Below the pieces are notes generated by a model that saw nothing but the letters and a program-made list of their open reading frames with translations, was not told the origin of the DNA and did no database searches. 64,000 nucleotides of DNA from Anisus vortex. Its lineage: Eukaryota > Mollusca > Gastropoda > Planorbidae. The stretch spans positions 7,406,191 to 7,470,190 of the forward strand of contig OX421497.1 in the NCBI GenBank assembly GCA_949126835.1, read 5' to 3'. Positions 32,180 to 44,285 of the stretch are shown here, piece by piece. The position numbers were made by a program, and so were the translations under genes. How positions within the stretch are numbered: position 1 is the first letter of the stretch; each line of letters opens with the position of its first letter.

Positions 32180-33608
32180 ATATTCTAAATAATTTGACGC
32201 CAGACCTTAAAAACATATAAGCCTAATAGTAAGAGATTGCGCAATATTGCTTCAGGCAATGTTTTAAAAGTACAATCCTTCCGGTAAACTGCCATAACAG
32301 TGCCTTCGAATCCGAAGTTGAGCAGTAAAAATAATGAAATCTGCACCATTGCTCATACGGACCCGAAATGGCCTTACCTAATAGGACTACAATCCACCTC
32401 TTCTATACAGAAAAACATTGCGAGGTGATTTAATCCGAGGTTTAAGTTTAAGCCAAATCTTGCATTTTGGATATAGTTTTTTTTTAAATGACGTTAAGTG
32501 AATTTGTTTTCCTGGTTCGTTCAGGTAACCCATTTTTTGCATCAATTCAATGGCTAATTTAATTGTTGTGCTGCTGTTCCACGGGATGACAATATTTAAA
32601 CAGGAAACCTAACAGGTATAACTTCGGTATCGCCATAATAGCACCAATAGGAAATTACGCATTTGATTTAATTTTTTTTCTATTAAAAAAAAAGATTTAA
32701 CTCATAAATACAAAGACTACAGCTAATGCCCAGGAGATACCTGTCAGCTATAGTGTCGATCTCAACTTATTACAGCATCCCCACTCATCTGTTATATCAA
32801 CAATCAGTTAATGAAGATAATGTATAACTGTCTCACTTAGTCGCCCTAACGATAACTGTAACCAATGATGTCGCCGCTGCTTCTATTTAGTAAAACTTCT
32901 GTCACTCTTATGCATTATAAAGCAACTACTTGCAATAATATTACTATGGCAACCAGCACGCTCAATTCCCCCATCGACGTCCAAAGATAACGTCCGTTCA
33001 ATAACACGCGCGCCAAAATCTTGCACATTTACACAATATACGTCATGCAAAATAATTTTTTGAAAATGCGTGTGATTTTATATAAAACAATATTAACACA
33101 CTAGTCTTGCATTTTTTTTTGTATTGTTACTTTATAAATTTCTATATTTACGTTTCGAAATCAAAGAAGGTCCTTTTTAGAATTAATCTAGCCTACTATA
33201 TAAAGTTGACTGTGTGTGTCGCTGTCGATTACGATTCCCATTGGCTAATTTAAAGACACGTATCCTAATTTTTATTACAGATTTCTATTAATTGTGAAGA
33301 TTATCGGGACTTTTTAGTTTTTTTCTAATGAAGGTCTATTGAGTGTAGTTGTATTATCATTGTAAGGTACAACGTAGTATAGTATAACCACATTATTAAA
33401 ACCAAAGTGCCTAAATTGTAAATTAGTAAATACATACAACTTTCCTTATTATTAAATTGCAAATATTTTCTGGATTTTAATCATAATTTTTTAATAACAA
33501 CAAATCTAATTTGACTAAATTATAAATTATTTCAACGAACTCGAGTTATTTAATTAAAAATTTTAGGGCACTTTAGTGGAGACGATGGTCTGTGCATTTT
33601 ATATAAAA
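32180..33608. other. Intron 1 sequence, nothing recognised
   Basis: AT-rich DNA without recognisable gene, RNA or repeat ends, apart from common short A/T runs. Confidence 0.4.
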
Positions 33609-33997
33609 CAAGCTACACTGCCCGGCGTTGCCCAGGTGAAAAAAAAAAACAGGACTGTATAAGGTGCAGATAAAAAAAATTATAAACTACACTTAAAAGA
33701 AAGCTACAAATCTTATATTTAAATTATTATTTTTTTACTGAAGAATTTTAGGAAAGTCATTTAAAATAAATATTGTAATTGGGTAAAAAAATAGGCAAGT
33801 ATTTTTATTTAACAAAAATCTCAATAGCCCGTAGATTTACAATGTCTTTTGTTTTTAAAAGTTTGAAAAAAAATTGTCGAAAAAAAAGGTATATAGGCCT
33901 AGGCCTAAATAGGTCAGTGACACAAACTCACGTGATTTCAAATTGACCAATGGGGATCCGTATGCGGACAAACACTCTTATTTTATATATATATAGA
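33609..33997 (-). mobile_element. Non-autonomous Helitron-like element
   Basis: On the minus strand it starts TCTATATATATATAAAATAA after an A. It ends with a hairpin-forming CCTGGGCAACGCCGGGCAG, then TGTAGCTTG before a T. A TC start, a 3' hairpin about ten bases from the end and A/T insertion flanks are Helitron features; the terminal CTTG departs from the usual CTRR. It shares its body with 58150-58586. Confidence 0.75.
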
Positions 33998-34028
33998 TAA
34001 GATTGTATGTCGCAAAGATAGGCTAGTA

Positions 34029-34181
34029 CAGGAGTCAATCAGCCTACGGAACGCATCCCAACTTGGCACGCAGAGTGATTTTCAATGGCACGTGGAAGAT
34101 CCACACAAAAAAGTAAATTTAAGCTGAATGAGCTAGAAATCCTACTTTGGCAAACTATTAGTAAAAGGTTGTCGACCCCTG
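34029..34181. mobile_element. hAT-like MITE (GGTCGGCAACC family)
   Basis: Ends CAGGAGTCAATCAGCC and (minus strand) CAGGGGTCGACAACCTTTT, with the internal family motif TTTTCAATGGCACGTGGAAG. Confidence 0.75.
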
Positions 34182-34669
34182 AGTCTAGCACTATTAGCAA
34201 ATGCACGTGGCAAAAAGTCAAGAAAATAATATGTCATAATAATTAAATCATTCAATATAATTTGAAATTATTAGTTCATGTCCGATCTGAAAAAATGTTC
34301 CTCAGAATACTAAGACCTTTTAAAACAAGTTTATTGTCATTTGGATAACTGGACCAGAAGATAAAATTTAATAACAGAAAAATGTTGATGTCTTCGTAAA
34401 AAATCTGGAAGATTATAGAATGAGACATTTGAACGTTTTGAATTAAATACAAGAACACATTTGGACATTTTTAATAGACATCCAATAGAATGGGGAAACT
34501 AATATTTTGACAGAAATCAAATTGAATTAAGAAATCAAATATTTTTATCTAAATATAACAGAATAAAAAAAGAGAGATTCTGGTAGAATTAAATGAGAAA
34601 ATAATAAATTTCTCGACTAAAATGAAGGATGATAAAATTGGAAATTTGATAGAAATAGAATTCAAATAC

Positions 34670-35010
34670 AATCAGAAATGTTGACATTTCGTTCGGAATC
34701 AAACAAAAGAATAATTGGGACATTTCGTTAGGAATCATACAAAAGAATAATTGGGACATTTCGTTAGGAATCATATTTAAAAATATTTGGGAGATTTCGT
34801 AAGGACTCAAACAAAAACGAGTGATGTGACATTTCGTTAGAAATAACACAAAAGAATGATGGTGACATTTCGTTAGGAATAACACAAAAGAATAATGGTG
34901 ACATTTCGTTAGGAATCAAACCAAAGAAAAATTGGGACATTTCGTTAGGAATCATAAAAAATTTAGTCATGGGATTATTTCGTTAGAAATCTAACAAATA
35001 CAAAAAAAAA
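34670..35010. repeat. 36-bp tandem array, about nine copies
   Basis: Unit built on GACATTTCGTTAGGAATCAT plus AAAAGAATAATTGG. Because 36 is divisible by three, minus-strand frames repeating IPNEMSQLFF arise; these are not genes. Confidence 0.93.
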
Positions 35011-35269
35011 AGAGTGAGAGATTTGGACATTTTGATTGGATTCAAACGATAGCAAAGATTTAGACATCACAAAAGACTAACCTGGCATAAAGATTTAATT
35101 TAAAGACCGTCAGAATGAGAGGGGGGGAGGTGTGAATCGGACATTGATTCAGAAAGCCAAGTAGAAAGAACGAGAAGAACCGGACAATGAGATAAAAGAA
35201 TAGAGAGCAAGACCAAAAAAATAAAAAGGGAGGAGGAAAAACTGGACACCACGATAGCCAAAGACAAAA

Positions 35270-35570
35270 ATTGTCGGCTAAAACAAAGGCAGAGCCTGAT
35301 ACGCCCCGCGATCAGCGCCCCTCCCTCCCCCCCCGCTCTTTTTTTTTCCCAACCCATCCGATTCCCGCGTCGCACACAGACCAGGTGTCTCAATGCAACC
35401 CCACCGCGGGACAAGTTCTCAAGCGGAAGTCGGAGGGGGGGTGGCACGTGCGGGCACGGGCGGACGGGGGCGGGTGGGTGGAGACCCCTCTCAAAGTTCA
35501 TCCACCCGGGGCGGTGCACAGAACGTGGCCGCGCCAACCAATCAAAAGCGTGTCCCTTGTCGCTGACAGA
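35270..35570. promoter_or_regulatory. CpG-rich island in lin-28 intron 1
   Basis: About 27 CpGs in 300 bp (counted by eye) in otherwise CpG-poor, AT-rich DNA. It contains GGGCGGGTGGG, a CACGTG E-box within GTGGCACGTGCGG, and a CCAATC box at about 35539. A candidate alternative promoter or enhancer of lin-28. There is no transcript evidence, and a GC-rich low-complexity origin is possible. Confidence 0.45.
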
Positions 35571-35984
35571 TTTTGTGTTAAGGTCATGTTGACTTCCCGT
35601 CACTAACTTTTTCTTTAATATTGATATCAAAGACTACAATTATAATTACAATTAAAGACAGAAACACGTTTTTTAGTTTCTTTCTTCTTTTTAACAATGA
35701 CCACCTTTTTTTTTTCCTAAGAGCGAAAAGAAAAATAAATTGTGAAAAGAATACAATGGAACGTCAACATTTCGTATACCACGCCTCCATTTCATATACC
35801 ACGCCTTCATTTTAAATTCACTTTTTGTTATTATCGTAAAATATCCGTTAATAATGATAATCTCTCAAAGGTAGTTTTAATTTAATTGGTTTCTGTCAAT
35901 TCATGACTACTAAAAAACGCGGTCGCGTGTCTGTCGTAAAAATTTTGGCGCGAATTCACCTGGGCTAGTGACCCGGGCTCATCT

Positions 35985-36960
35985 GTCCAGCCCCCCCCCC
36001 CCTCTCTCCTATGTGTGTGTGAATGACACTGAATGTAGTTCTTTTTTTTTTTTAATATGGCGGAAACCCAGCTCCAAATATTGCAGACGTTTTTTATGGA
36101 CTGTCTCTAGTATCAACTTACTTTCAGACTTTTTTTCCTTATGGGCTTCAGTGTTTTAGGTTGCGCTAAGATGATCGGTCATCATCCAAGCTATTTTCCA
36201 GTTATTATAATGTTGAGCCGTCTATGCTCCAGTGGTGTATTTAAGAATTAAGGTTTCATATATTACAAAAAAAAACGCTTTGGACAAAAATATACAATGC
36301 ATATCTAGTTACTGAACTGTTAGTAAAGGGGTTGAAATCCTACGGAAAGCGTGCCAGAATCGGCACTCAGCGCGATTTTCAATGGCACGCGGAATACCCT
36401 CAATCAACCACAACCAAATTGTAATTCTATCTTCTGCAGAAAAAAAAAACTTGTCCTTTAAGATAGAATTCATTAAAGTTTCATTGATTATCATCTGAAT
36501 TTAAAGTGTTGTTGTTGTTGTTTTGGTTGCTTATAAAATTTGAAATAAAAAACAAACAAACAGGTGTGCTTTAAAACCTAGTCACAAAGGGCACACGTTT
36601 GCGGCACACCCCTCTCTCCCCCTCAAGACCTCGTAGCACTCGCCCCCCCCCCCCTCAATCTTTACCCTGTCCCCAAACATCTTGTCGCATCATTATCACA
36701 CAAGCGCGTGCCCCCCCCCCATCTCACCTTTACTATTGTTAGGGTTTATAAAAAAAAAGGGAAGGGTTGCATCCTCCTCCCCCTTCCCCCACCCCCTTTA
36801 ACAACATATGGTCAAAAGTTACTAACCATTGTTCTTTAACTTTAAAAAAAAACTCACCTCTTCTTCGCCAGCCTCTCGCACCCCTCCTCCCCCCCCCCCC
36901 ACCGACGCACATTGTTTCCTTCTTATTCCCCCCCCCCCCCCCTATTTGTTTGCACTATCA
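35985..36960. other. Cluster of poly-C tracts
   Basis: C-runs of about 9-14 at roughly 35990, 36643, 36712, 36889 and 36929 on the plus strand, separated by CT-rich DNA. A diverged hAT-like MITE remnant (GATTTTCAATGGCACGCGGA) lies at about 36315-36420. The open frames here are low-complexity Pro/Ser-rich artefacts. Confidence 0.7.
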
Positions 36961-36999
36961 ATGACAGACAGTCTGTACCGAAATAGTGAAGAAGACAAA

Positions 37000-38660
37000 A
37001 AAAATGTGAAAAGGAAGAAATATTGACGACCCTTTATCTTTTAAGATACAATAAATCAAGTCTTGGTATTAACAATAACAAATGACAGTATTATAAACAA
37101 GACCCCCATCGGGTCACGTGGAACAGGTTGATCAAAATGGATGCTTTTTTTTAAAATAAGTTTTTTATGATTTCTTCCTATTGTTTCTAAGAAGAATACT
37201 TTTTTTTTAAAGGGGGCAGTAACCCACCATTAAAGTCTCAATTTCTAATGACAGCAAAGTCTAATAATAATTTCTAGACTGATGATGGTGGTGGTTGGTG
37301 AGGCGAGATTCGCGTAGCAGATGAGGGGTACGAGGGACAGGTGCGTTTTCCATATGGGCACGCACGAAGGCTGACCCCCAGGGTGAAATTTTATTAGCTA
37401 TTTCGGGAAAAATGAAATATCCGAAATAATTCAAAACGCACTGGGGTACGGGAATAACTGCGCTTTCCAAAAATTAAAGAAGTTGTTTAAGGAAGGAATA
37501 ACAATAACTTAAAATAAAAAATAAGACGAAAAAGAAATTTTCACCCCCAAAAAATGTATAATTAAAGTAATGAAGAAACAAAGTAATTCTAATTTGTGTG
37601 TGAGGAGAGAAGGGGTGGGCCACTGATCGATTTAAAAACAATGGATTGGACCCGGAAACTATATTCTGGAAGCCAAAATTAATAAGACTTCACGTGCCTT
37701 TCACTTATCTATAAAATTAGATTTCCTAAACTCTGACCTGTAAATATAATATTTAAAGGGACTTAAGACTTTTCTTTTTCATCGTTTAGATTTTTTCTAA
37801 CTATATGTGGTTTATTCCTCGTTTATATGGATCAGTGATCAGTCTCCCCTTAACACACTGCCCAGGCTTGCGCCCTGGAGATGACACTCCAGCTATAAAG
37901 CGTCGACAAAACACGGAAAGCGGCAGTTACCGGCTATAAACCATCTGCTGCAGAGGGCAGACTTCGTCCTATCAAAGAGGCTGGAAGAGCAGCGAAGAAA
38001 AGTAAAGAACATATACTGCCCCTGACCAGCTCCAACGGTTCACTTTCAAGTGCAAGAGATGCGACAGAGTCCAATGATAGGTCCTCACAGACACAGTTAA
38101 TGCTGCGGGGCTGGCGATGTCACAGGAGCGCAAATCTAATTGTCTTCCGCGACTAAGGAGACAACGACGACATGGATCAGTGAAAAGTGTAAATTGTAAT
38201 GAATTCTGGCTTCAATTTGCGCATACAATTATATTATGGAGGCGCTATCCATTTTTTTATCTTTTTATCTATCTTTTTACAGATCAGTGGGGGTAGTGGC
38301 GGATGCCTGGACAGCTTATGTTAGTAAAAGAAAAAATGTTTTCCGCGCAACCATATCATCGACCAGTTACGTTTTTTTTGACGTTCAATTAATTTGTACA
38401 TTCATAATTCTGACCTATGTAATTTTTTTCTTGTTATGTCCGTTTCTCTATTATTATTTTCTGTGTTGTGATTTTTTTCTTCTTCTACATATAAATAAAT
38501 GGGTCCTGTGGAAGCGAGCTCGTATCGTATTGCCGAAAGTAAATTCCTCAAGTTCTAATCCAGATTAATGAAAGCTATGATTGTCCAGTTCTAGGGCCAA
38601 GCCAACTTTGTCTGAAGGGTACCTGACGTTTGTTTGGGGATACAGTAAAGGTGGATGGGT
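37000..38660. other. Intron 1 sequence, no gene recognised
   Basis: Mixed AT-rich DNA. The stretch 37800-38170 is more GC-balanced but shows no sustained frame. Nothing matches a family I recognise. Confidence 0.4.
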
Positions 38661-38665
38661 GTTGT

Positions 38666-38853
38666 CAGTACCGTTGCATGGGATTTGGGGGCCCGGGGGG
38701 CTTGGCCTTTTTAAGGGCCCCTGCATTTTGACATTCGACATTATGACATGAGAAAAAAATAATTCGGACACTCCTTTAAGGGCCCCCTTCAAGAAGGGGC
38801 CCGGGGAGACTTTTGAATTGGACCTCCCCCCCCCTCCCCTAGCTACGCCACTG
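38666..38853. mobile_element. hAT-like MITE, CAGT(R)CCGTTGC family
   Basis: Begins CAGTACCGTTGCATGGG and ends AGCTACGCCACTG. Flanks ggtgttgt (38658-38665) and agtgttgt (38854-38861) match 7/8. The body GACATTCGACATTATGACAT is shared with the copy at 49609-49785. Confidence 0.85.
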
Positions 38854-38997
38854 AGTGTTGTGCTGAGATTTAAAGAAATTTTCGAGTCCGTGCATGTATA
38901 AATTATTCGTTGAAAATTGAAAAAAAAACGAATCTTAAAGTAAAATTTATTGCTTTACCTAAAATGTTAAATGTGACATAAAAGGCGGTATTAATTA

Positions 38998-39308
38998 TAC
39001 CAAAGACTATAATCAGATGGACCCCTCGCTCTATTTTTAGAGCTTATATGTGCTTTTTAATCCGTGCGCAACCAATAAGGATGTCTTGAACGACTTCTAC
39101 GCTACCTAGATTGCATTAAAGGTTTCCGCAGTATACAACTTACGATTTTAATCCTAATTTTCCATTGAGAAATGATAGCGAATTACTAAACCGGAAGTCT
39201 AGAGCACTTTGTGTGATCGGAAATTCCGAAACTAAGGGTTTCAAGTTATCAAATAGCAGAAATATCAAAGCAAGTGGTGCATCTTATTATTGTCTTTGAT
39301 TATACTAG
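38998..39308. mobile_element. TIR MITE (GGACCGCTTGCT family)
   Basis: Left end CCAAAGACTATAATCAGATG and right end CATCTTATTATTGTCTTTG. The body includes GAGCTTATATGTGC and AAGGTTTCCGCAGTATACAA, shared with 53388-53690. Confidence 0.85.
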
Positions 39309-39394
39309 GCCTTCAATTGTAAATGTGCCCCTTGAAGCACAATTAGTATTTTTAATTTTCCACATTTATAGAACTAACACCCGTTTAAACTTTA

Positions 39395-39565
39395 CTTAAT
39401 GGCGTGGAACGGGTTGCCTGAAAAAACAACAACAGGAAAACCAGTAACTTAACATAATTTAAAACACTAGTAAAAATGCAAGGCTAGACTCAGACCACGG
39501 ATAAGCGCAGAAGGCAATAATCTTTTTTATAAAAGAAGCACCTGTAGTATACAAGATAAGATTGT
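39395..39565 (+). mobile_element. LINE 3' end
   Basis: GGAACGGGTTGCCTGA is followed by the common tail (CAGACCACGGATAAGCGC, AATAATCTTTTTTATAAAAG) ending ACAAGATAAGAT. Confidence 0.8.
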
Positions 39566-39787
39566 ATATAGGCCTAGATTAGATGATACGTCAGCGGTTA
39601 AGAAAAACAACAAAACACACACAGGCTTGCCAGCCAAATGCCAAGATGATAATGTAAAGCTACATTTAAAACAAAGTATAATGAGTAGTGGAGTGTGGTC
39701 CTATTTCTTAAGATTGATAGATGTAGAGTGATAACTAGATCTACAGTAAGTAACGTATTATGACACTACCATTTCAATATGGCACAC

Positions 39788-39905
39788 GGTGGCCAAGCTG
39801 GCCACACAATCTCCTAGCATGCCGTGGCCACAGAAACTGGTGAAAGCTGCTTCACCGGTCCCGTATGTGGGTCAATTTGGTCCGACGGGATACTTTACGT
39901 TACTA
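39788..39905 (+). mobile_element. SINE 3' half, plus orientation
   Basis: Tail part of the main family: GCTTCACCGGTCCCGTATGT, then GGTCCGACGGGATACTTTAC. The tRNA head is absent. Confidence 0.8.
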
Positions 39906-40939
39906 TTTCAAAAGAAAGTTGTCACTATGGCGAATTTTATAGCCCAAACTACGAATTTGTTCGTATTTCGTTCAAATTCTAAGTAATCACATTAGGCCTA
40001 CTGCATTTGTTATTAAGAGAAAAAGAAATGTGCGAGAAATATTTCATAAGAAAAACCGTTTTCATATGAAAAACCGTTTTCGTACAACCTGAAATAATTG
40101 TGTTTTCTTTTTTTTTTTCCAACTAAATTCTAACACGATGTTGTTTCATATTCAAAGAGAAGGAAGTTGGCTCGCGTAGGGTTACACGAGTTTTTTTTTT
40201 TTTAAACTCCCACATTGGATGCTTTCCACTTCCGGTAGTTATATATTTATAAACGGCAGGGAGGAGAAACTTCCGGTAGACCAAAATAATAGACAGTGAC
40301 GCGCCCTTCTTTAAGTGCTTGTAAACAGATATATGTATATTTTTTTTAAAAAAAAAGGCAATTGGGGGAAAGGGGAGAGGAAAGAGGAGACAGGGGGGGG
40401 GGCGTGGATCAAGGGTAAATTGGTCGAAATAGGACCAACTAAAACTGAACATTAATTGAAGGAGTGGAGGACGGAAAGAGCGGTCAAATGTAGTAGTCAT
40501 AATGAAATGACCTTATTTGTTGACCTACTTGCGACGACGACGACTCTGGGGTCCATCTGGCAGTTTTCTCATTAAAGAAACTGGCGGTGACCTGGTCGAG
40601 GAAGGGTGTGGGGTAGGGGGTGGAGGGTATGTGACTCACTCCTCCTTTTTTTATAAGGAAAAACTGATCAGGAGGCTCCCCCAGAACCTGCGTCCATCTG
40701 TCGCCCTAGTCAAACAGTTTCACTTTTGGTGAATTTGAAAATGTGGCGCGAAACACATATTAATAGAGAGAGAGTCTACCTAGCGAAAGACGCACACAAA
40801 AAGTCATAAAATAAATCATCATAAAATAAATAATAACACGTTTGCTATTGAAAACCATTAAAAAGGATTATTGTTGTAAGGTAGAATGTAAATTCCGATG
40901 GTCATTATTGTGATGTATTTGTCTTACATAATATAGGCC

Positions 40940-41090
40940 TATATATAAAAGTAAAAGTATCCCTTCAGATTAAATCTATAGGGCCAAGGCATACTAATGG
41001 ATTGTGTGGCCAGTACAAAGCCCAGCCGCCTTTACTTTACCCGCAACTAACGTAAGGTACCCATCATAGCTGGGTAGACTCAGGGCCCGG
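40940..41090 (-). mobile_element. SINE fragment, main family
   Basis: Contains AGCCGCCTTTACTTTACCCG and AAGGTACCCATCATAGCTGG. It ends at CTCAGGGCCCGG without a head. Confidence 0.8.
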
Positions 41091-41137
41091 ACTGCCGATC
41101 AGTCAGACGTGCAAAATTCCAGCGTACCCTGGCCACT

Positions 41138-41182
41138 TTAGAATTTAGAATCTTAGAATTTAGAATCTTAGAATTTAGAATC
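41138..41182. repeat. Short tandem repeat (TTTAGAATCTTAGAA)
   Basis: About three tandem copies of a 15-bp unit. Confidence 0.85.
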
Positions 41183-41344
41183 TGGTTATGTTGTTGTATA
41201 ATTGGCTCTTGTTCATTTTACATTGATGGTCGGAATCAGAAAACTAATACGATTACAAAGGGGAGTTGTAACTAGGTTTGGTTAGGAATGGACCTAAATT
41301 TATCACAATATATTGACCTAATCACAGACGATATTGCATTAAAC

Positions 41345-41940
41345 TATCTTATCTTATCTTCTTCTTATCTTATACATTACAGACGCTCCTTCCGTGGTCC
41401 GAGTCTAGTCTTGCATTTTTATTGATGTTTTAAATGATTTTAAGTTACTGGTTTTCTTGTTTTTTTCAGGCAACCCATTCCATGCCCGAATGCCACTCGG
41501 GAAGAAAGAGTACTTAAATATGTATTTGTTCTCGCATAAGGGACAAGGAAAGTGTTTTTGTCTTTATGTTTATCTGAGCTTTGCAACAGGTTGTTATTGG
41601 GTTGTATTTCTAAATTAGAGTTTAATGCCTTATGTATAATTACTATTTTACTCTTTGCCATTCTGTCCTCTAGTGTTTCTAGGTTTAGTGATTTGACTAA
41701 TGGTGTTACTCTTGTTAATTGGGAATATTCACTGGTTATGAACCTTGCAGATCTTTTTTGGATTCGTTCTAATTTTTTGATGTTTTATTTAGTTGATGGG
41801 TCCCATACAGGTGCTCCATATTCTAGTATAGGTCTAACTAATGTGAGATAGCATTTCAGTTTTATATTCTTATTGCATTTGTAGAAGTTCCTTTTTATGA
41901 ATCCTAATGTTTTGTTTGATTCATTCATGTAGTCCTGTTA
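41345..41940 (-). pseudogene. LINE fragment with reverse-transcriptase C-terminus
   Basis: The longest copy of the window's LINE family, on the minus strand. It encodes, with breaks, the C-terminal RT region recognisable as YLTLVRPILEYGAPVWDP followed by a stop in STK*NIKK. Further on is RMAKSKIVIIHKAL, then the FFPSG-type end and an untranslated tail ending in (AAGAT)n at 41345. The motif is typical of CR1/Jockey-type non-LTR elements, and the short-repeat tail fits CR1-like elements better than poly(A) ones. The 5' part is missing and the frame is interrupted, so it is inactive. Confidence 0.82.
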
Positions 41941-42714
41941 ATAATAGCAAAACAAGTAGCCAAGACTCTATAGAATCTACGTAAATTGACTTTAGCTTGC
42001 ATTTTGTCTATAAGTAAACATCTAGGCATGTTTAGAATTGTTTTAAAATTTATATGTGTGCAAAAAGCGGGTCCGATTTAACATATTATTGAGAAAGAAT
42101 AGATCTAGATTTATATATGTGGATAACCATATATCTAGGTGCATGCGAAAATACCAAAAATAAAATAGTAAGAAATGGTAGGTGTTTGACAGTATTAAAA
42201 TGGCCTTGAGTTTGTGTGTGTGTTTCTATTTTATATTTAAAGTGGTTGAAAACTAAAGTAGATCTAGGCCTACACGACGGAGTTAAGTAGTCACGCTAGA
42301 GTGGTCAAAGTAGCCTACACGTTATCACAGAGCAGCTAACAACACACCATCCTTTTCCCTCTACACGCGTTCAGTTCAACTTCCTATCCACAATAGCAAA
42401 GTGAAACGGACACACACACACGGTGTATTCCCTGATCGAGGTCAAGGCGAGTTTAGTAGGTCACAAGGCACGTTGAAGAATGGACCCCTACGTACAAAAA
42501 TTTCACAGCGAGCATGGGAAAAACACACATATACACACACACACACATACGCAGGCAGGCTACATGCACAGGAAGTGGGGTAGGGCGCGAAAACATTTCG
42601 CCCGAACAAAAAAAAATCGGTGAAAGTCTAAACTCTAAATGGTGGGCCTAGCGTGTTTTGTTGTTTCTTCAAAGCAGTCAAGACAAAATTACCCCTTAAA
42701 ACAACAGAAAGAGG

Positions 42715-43812
42715 TAATTTAATCAAAAGAGGTAAATTAATCCAAATAGGTAAATTAACCGAAAGAGGTAAATTAATCGAAAAAGGTAAATTAATGAAAA
42801 GAGGGTAATTAATCGAAATAGGTAAATTAATCAAAAGAGGTAAATTAATCGAAAAAGGTAAATTAATCAAAAGAGGTAAATTAATCGAAAAAGGTAAATT
42901 AATCAAAAGAGGTAAATTAATCAAAAGAGGTGAATTAATCGAAAAAGGCAAATTAATCGAAAGAGGTAATTTAACCTAAAAAGGTAAATTAATCGAAAGT
43001 TATTCGAAAGAAATAAATTAATCAAAAGAAGTAAATTAATCAAAAGTAAATTAATCGAAAGAGGTAATTTAACCGAAAAGGGTAAATTAATGGAAAGTTA
43101 TTCGAAAGAGGTAAATTAATCAAAAGAGGTACATTAATCGAAAGAGGTAAATTAATCGAAAGAGGTAAATTAATCGAAAGAGGTAAATTAATCGAAAGAG
43201 GTAATTTAACCGAAAAAGGTAAATTAATTGAAAGTTATTCGAAAGAGGTAAATTAATCAAAAGAGGTAAATTAATCAAAAGAGGTAAATTAATCAAAAGA
43301 GGTAAATTAATCGAAAGAGGTAAATTAATCGAAAGAGGTAATTTAACCGAAAAAGGTAGATTAATCGAAAGTTATTCGAAAGAGGTAAATTAATCAAAAG
43401 AGGTAAATTAATCAAGAGATGTAAATTAATCGAAAGAGGTAAATTAATCGAAAGAGGTAAATTAATCGAAAGAGGTAATTTAACCGAAAAAGGTAAATTA
43501 ATCGAAAGTTATTCGAAAGAGGTAAATTAATCAAAAGAGGTAAATTAATCAAAAGAGGTAAATTAATCAAGAGGTAAATTAATCGAAAGAGGTAATTTAA
43601 CCGAAAAAGGTAAATTAATCGAAAGTTATTCAAAAGAGATAAATTAATCAAAATAGGTAAATTAATCAAAAGAGGTAAATTAATCAAAAGAGGTAAATTA
43701 ATCGAAAGAGGTAATTTAACCGAAAAAGGTAAATTAATCGAAAGTTATTCGAAAGAGGTAAATTAATCAAAAGAGGTAAATTAATCGAGAGAGGTAAATT
43801 AATCGAAAGTAG
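42715..43812. repeat. 18-19-bp tandem array with higher-order structure
   Basis: About 60 units of GAGGTAAATTAATCGAAA and variants. A spacer containing GAAAGTTATTCGAAAG recurs at about 42995, 43093, 43230, 43366, 43504, 43621 and 43740. Intervals of roughly 98-138 bp differ by about one unit, so blocks of five to seven units form a higher-order repeat. Confidence 0.95.
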
Positions 43813-43831
43813 TAACTTAAAAAAGTAAAAA

Positions 43832-44045
43832 AAGTAAAGTACCCGTCGGACCAAACTGATCCATATGTCCGATGAAGCAGCGTTAACCAGTTTCTGTACA
43901 TACTAGGTGATTGTGTCGCCAGCACTAATGGTCAACTAAGGTCAGGTACCCATCAGAGCTGGGTAGACTCAGGGGCACCCTCCAGACCCGGGAAAAAATC
44001 CTAGCCTGCACCAGGATTAGAACCCGGGACTATCGGCTCGCTATC
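43832..44045 (-). mobile_element. tRNA-derived SINE, main family
   Basis: Good tail (TACCCGTCGGACCAAACTGA), body (AGGTACCCATCAGAGCTGGG) and box B complement (GGATTAGAACCCGGG). It adjoins the 18-bp array. Confidence 0.85.
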
Positions 44046-44114
44046 AACATGCCCACCGACAACTGAAGAATGATGAAGAAACACACAGAACAAAAGTAAA
44101 ATAAGATGATACTT

Positions 44115-44195
44115 TTAACCCTTACAGTCCCGGGCGCGTATATAGCGGAACTGAAGGCAGCATGGATAGAAGTAGGTCGGTACGGGAAGGGTTAA
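44115..44195. mobile_element. 81-bp TTAA-ended hairpin, diverged
   Basis: Begins TTAACCCTTACAGTCC and ends GGTACGGGAAGGGTTAA. The architecture and size match the 80-bp elements at 15548 and 26223 but the core differs. Relationship to them is inference. Confidence 0.5.
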
Positions 44196-44285
44196 ACGTG
44201 TTATTGAATATTACAGACTTTGATCATAATGCTCATCATCATCATCAATCCCATGACCGTTGAGGTCGTTGGGGGGAGCGAATGG

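Noticed and set aside
34589..34970. Minus-strand frames repeating IPNEMSQLFF
   Set aside because: By-product of the 36-bp tandem unit.
35100..35630. 176-codon minus-strand open frame
   Set aside because: Runs through CpG-rich, low-complexity DNA and GA-rich sequence; composition follows the DNA and no domain is recognisable.
36767..37026. Pro-rich open frames
   Set aside because: Driven by poly-C tracts in two overlapping frames; no conserved motif.
42628..43687. Minus-strand frames repeating INLPLL
   Set aside because: Translation of the 18-bp tandem array; the frame is broken by spacer length changes.
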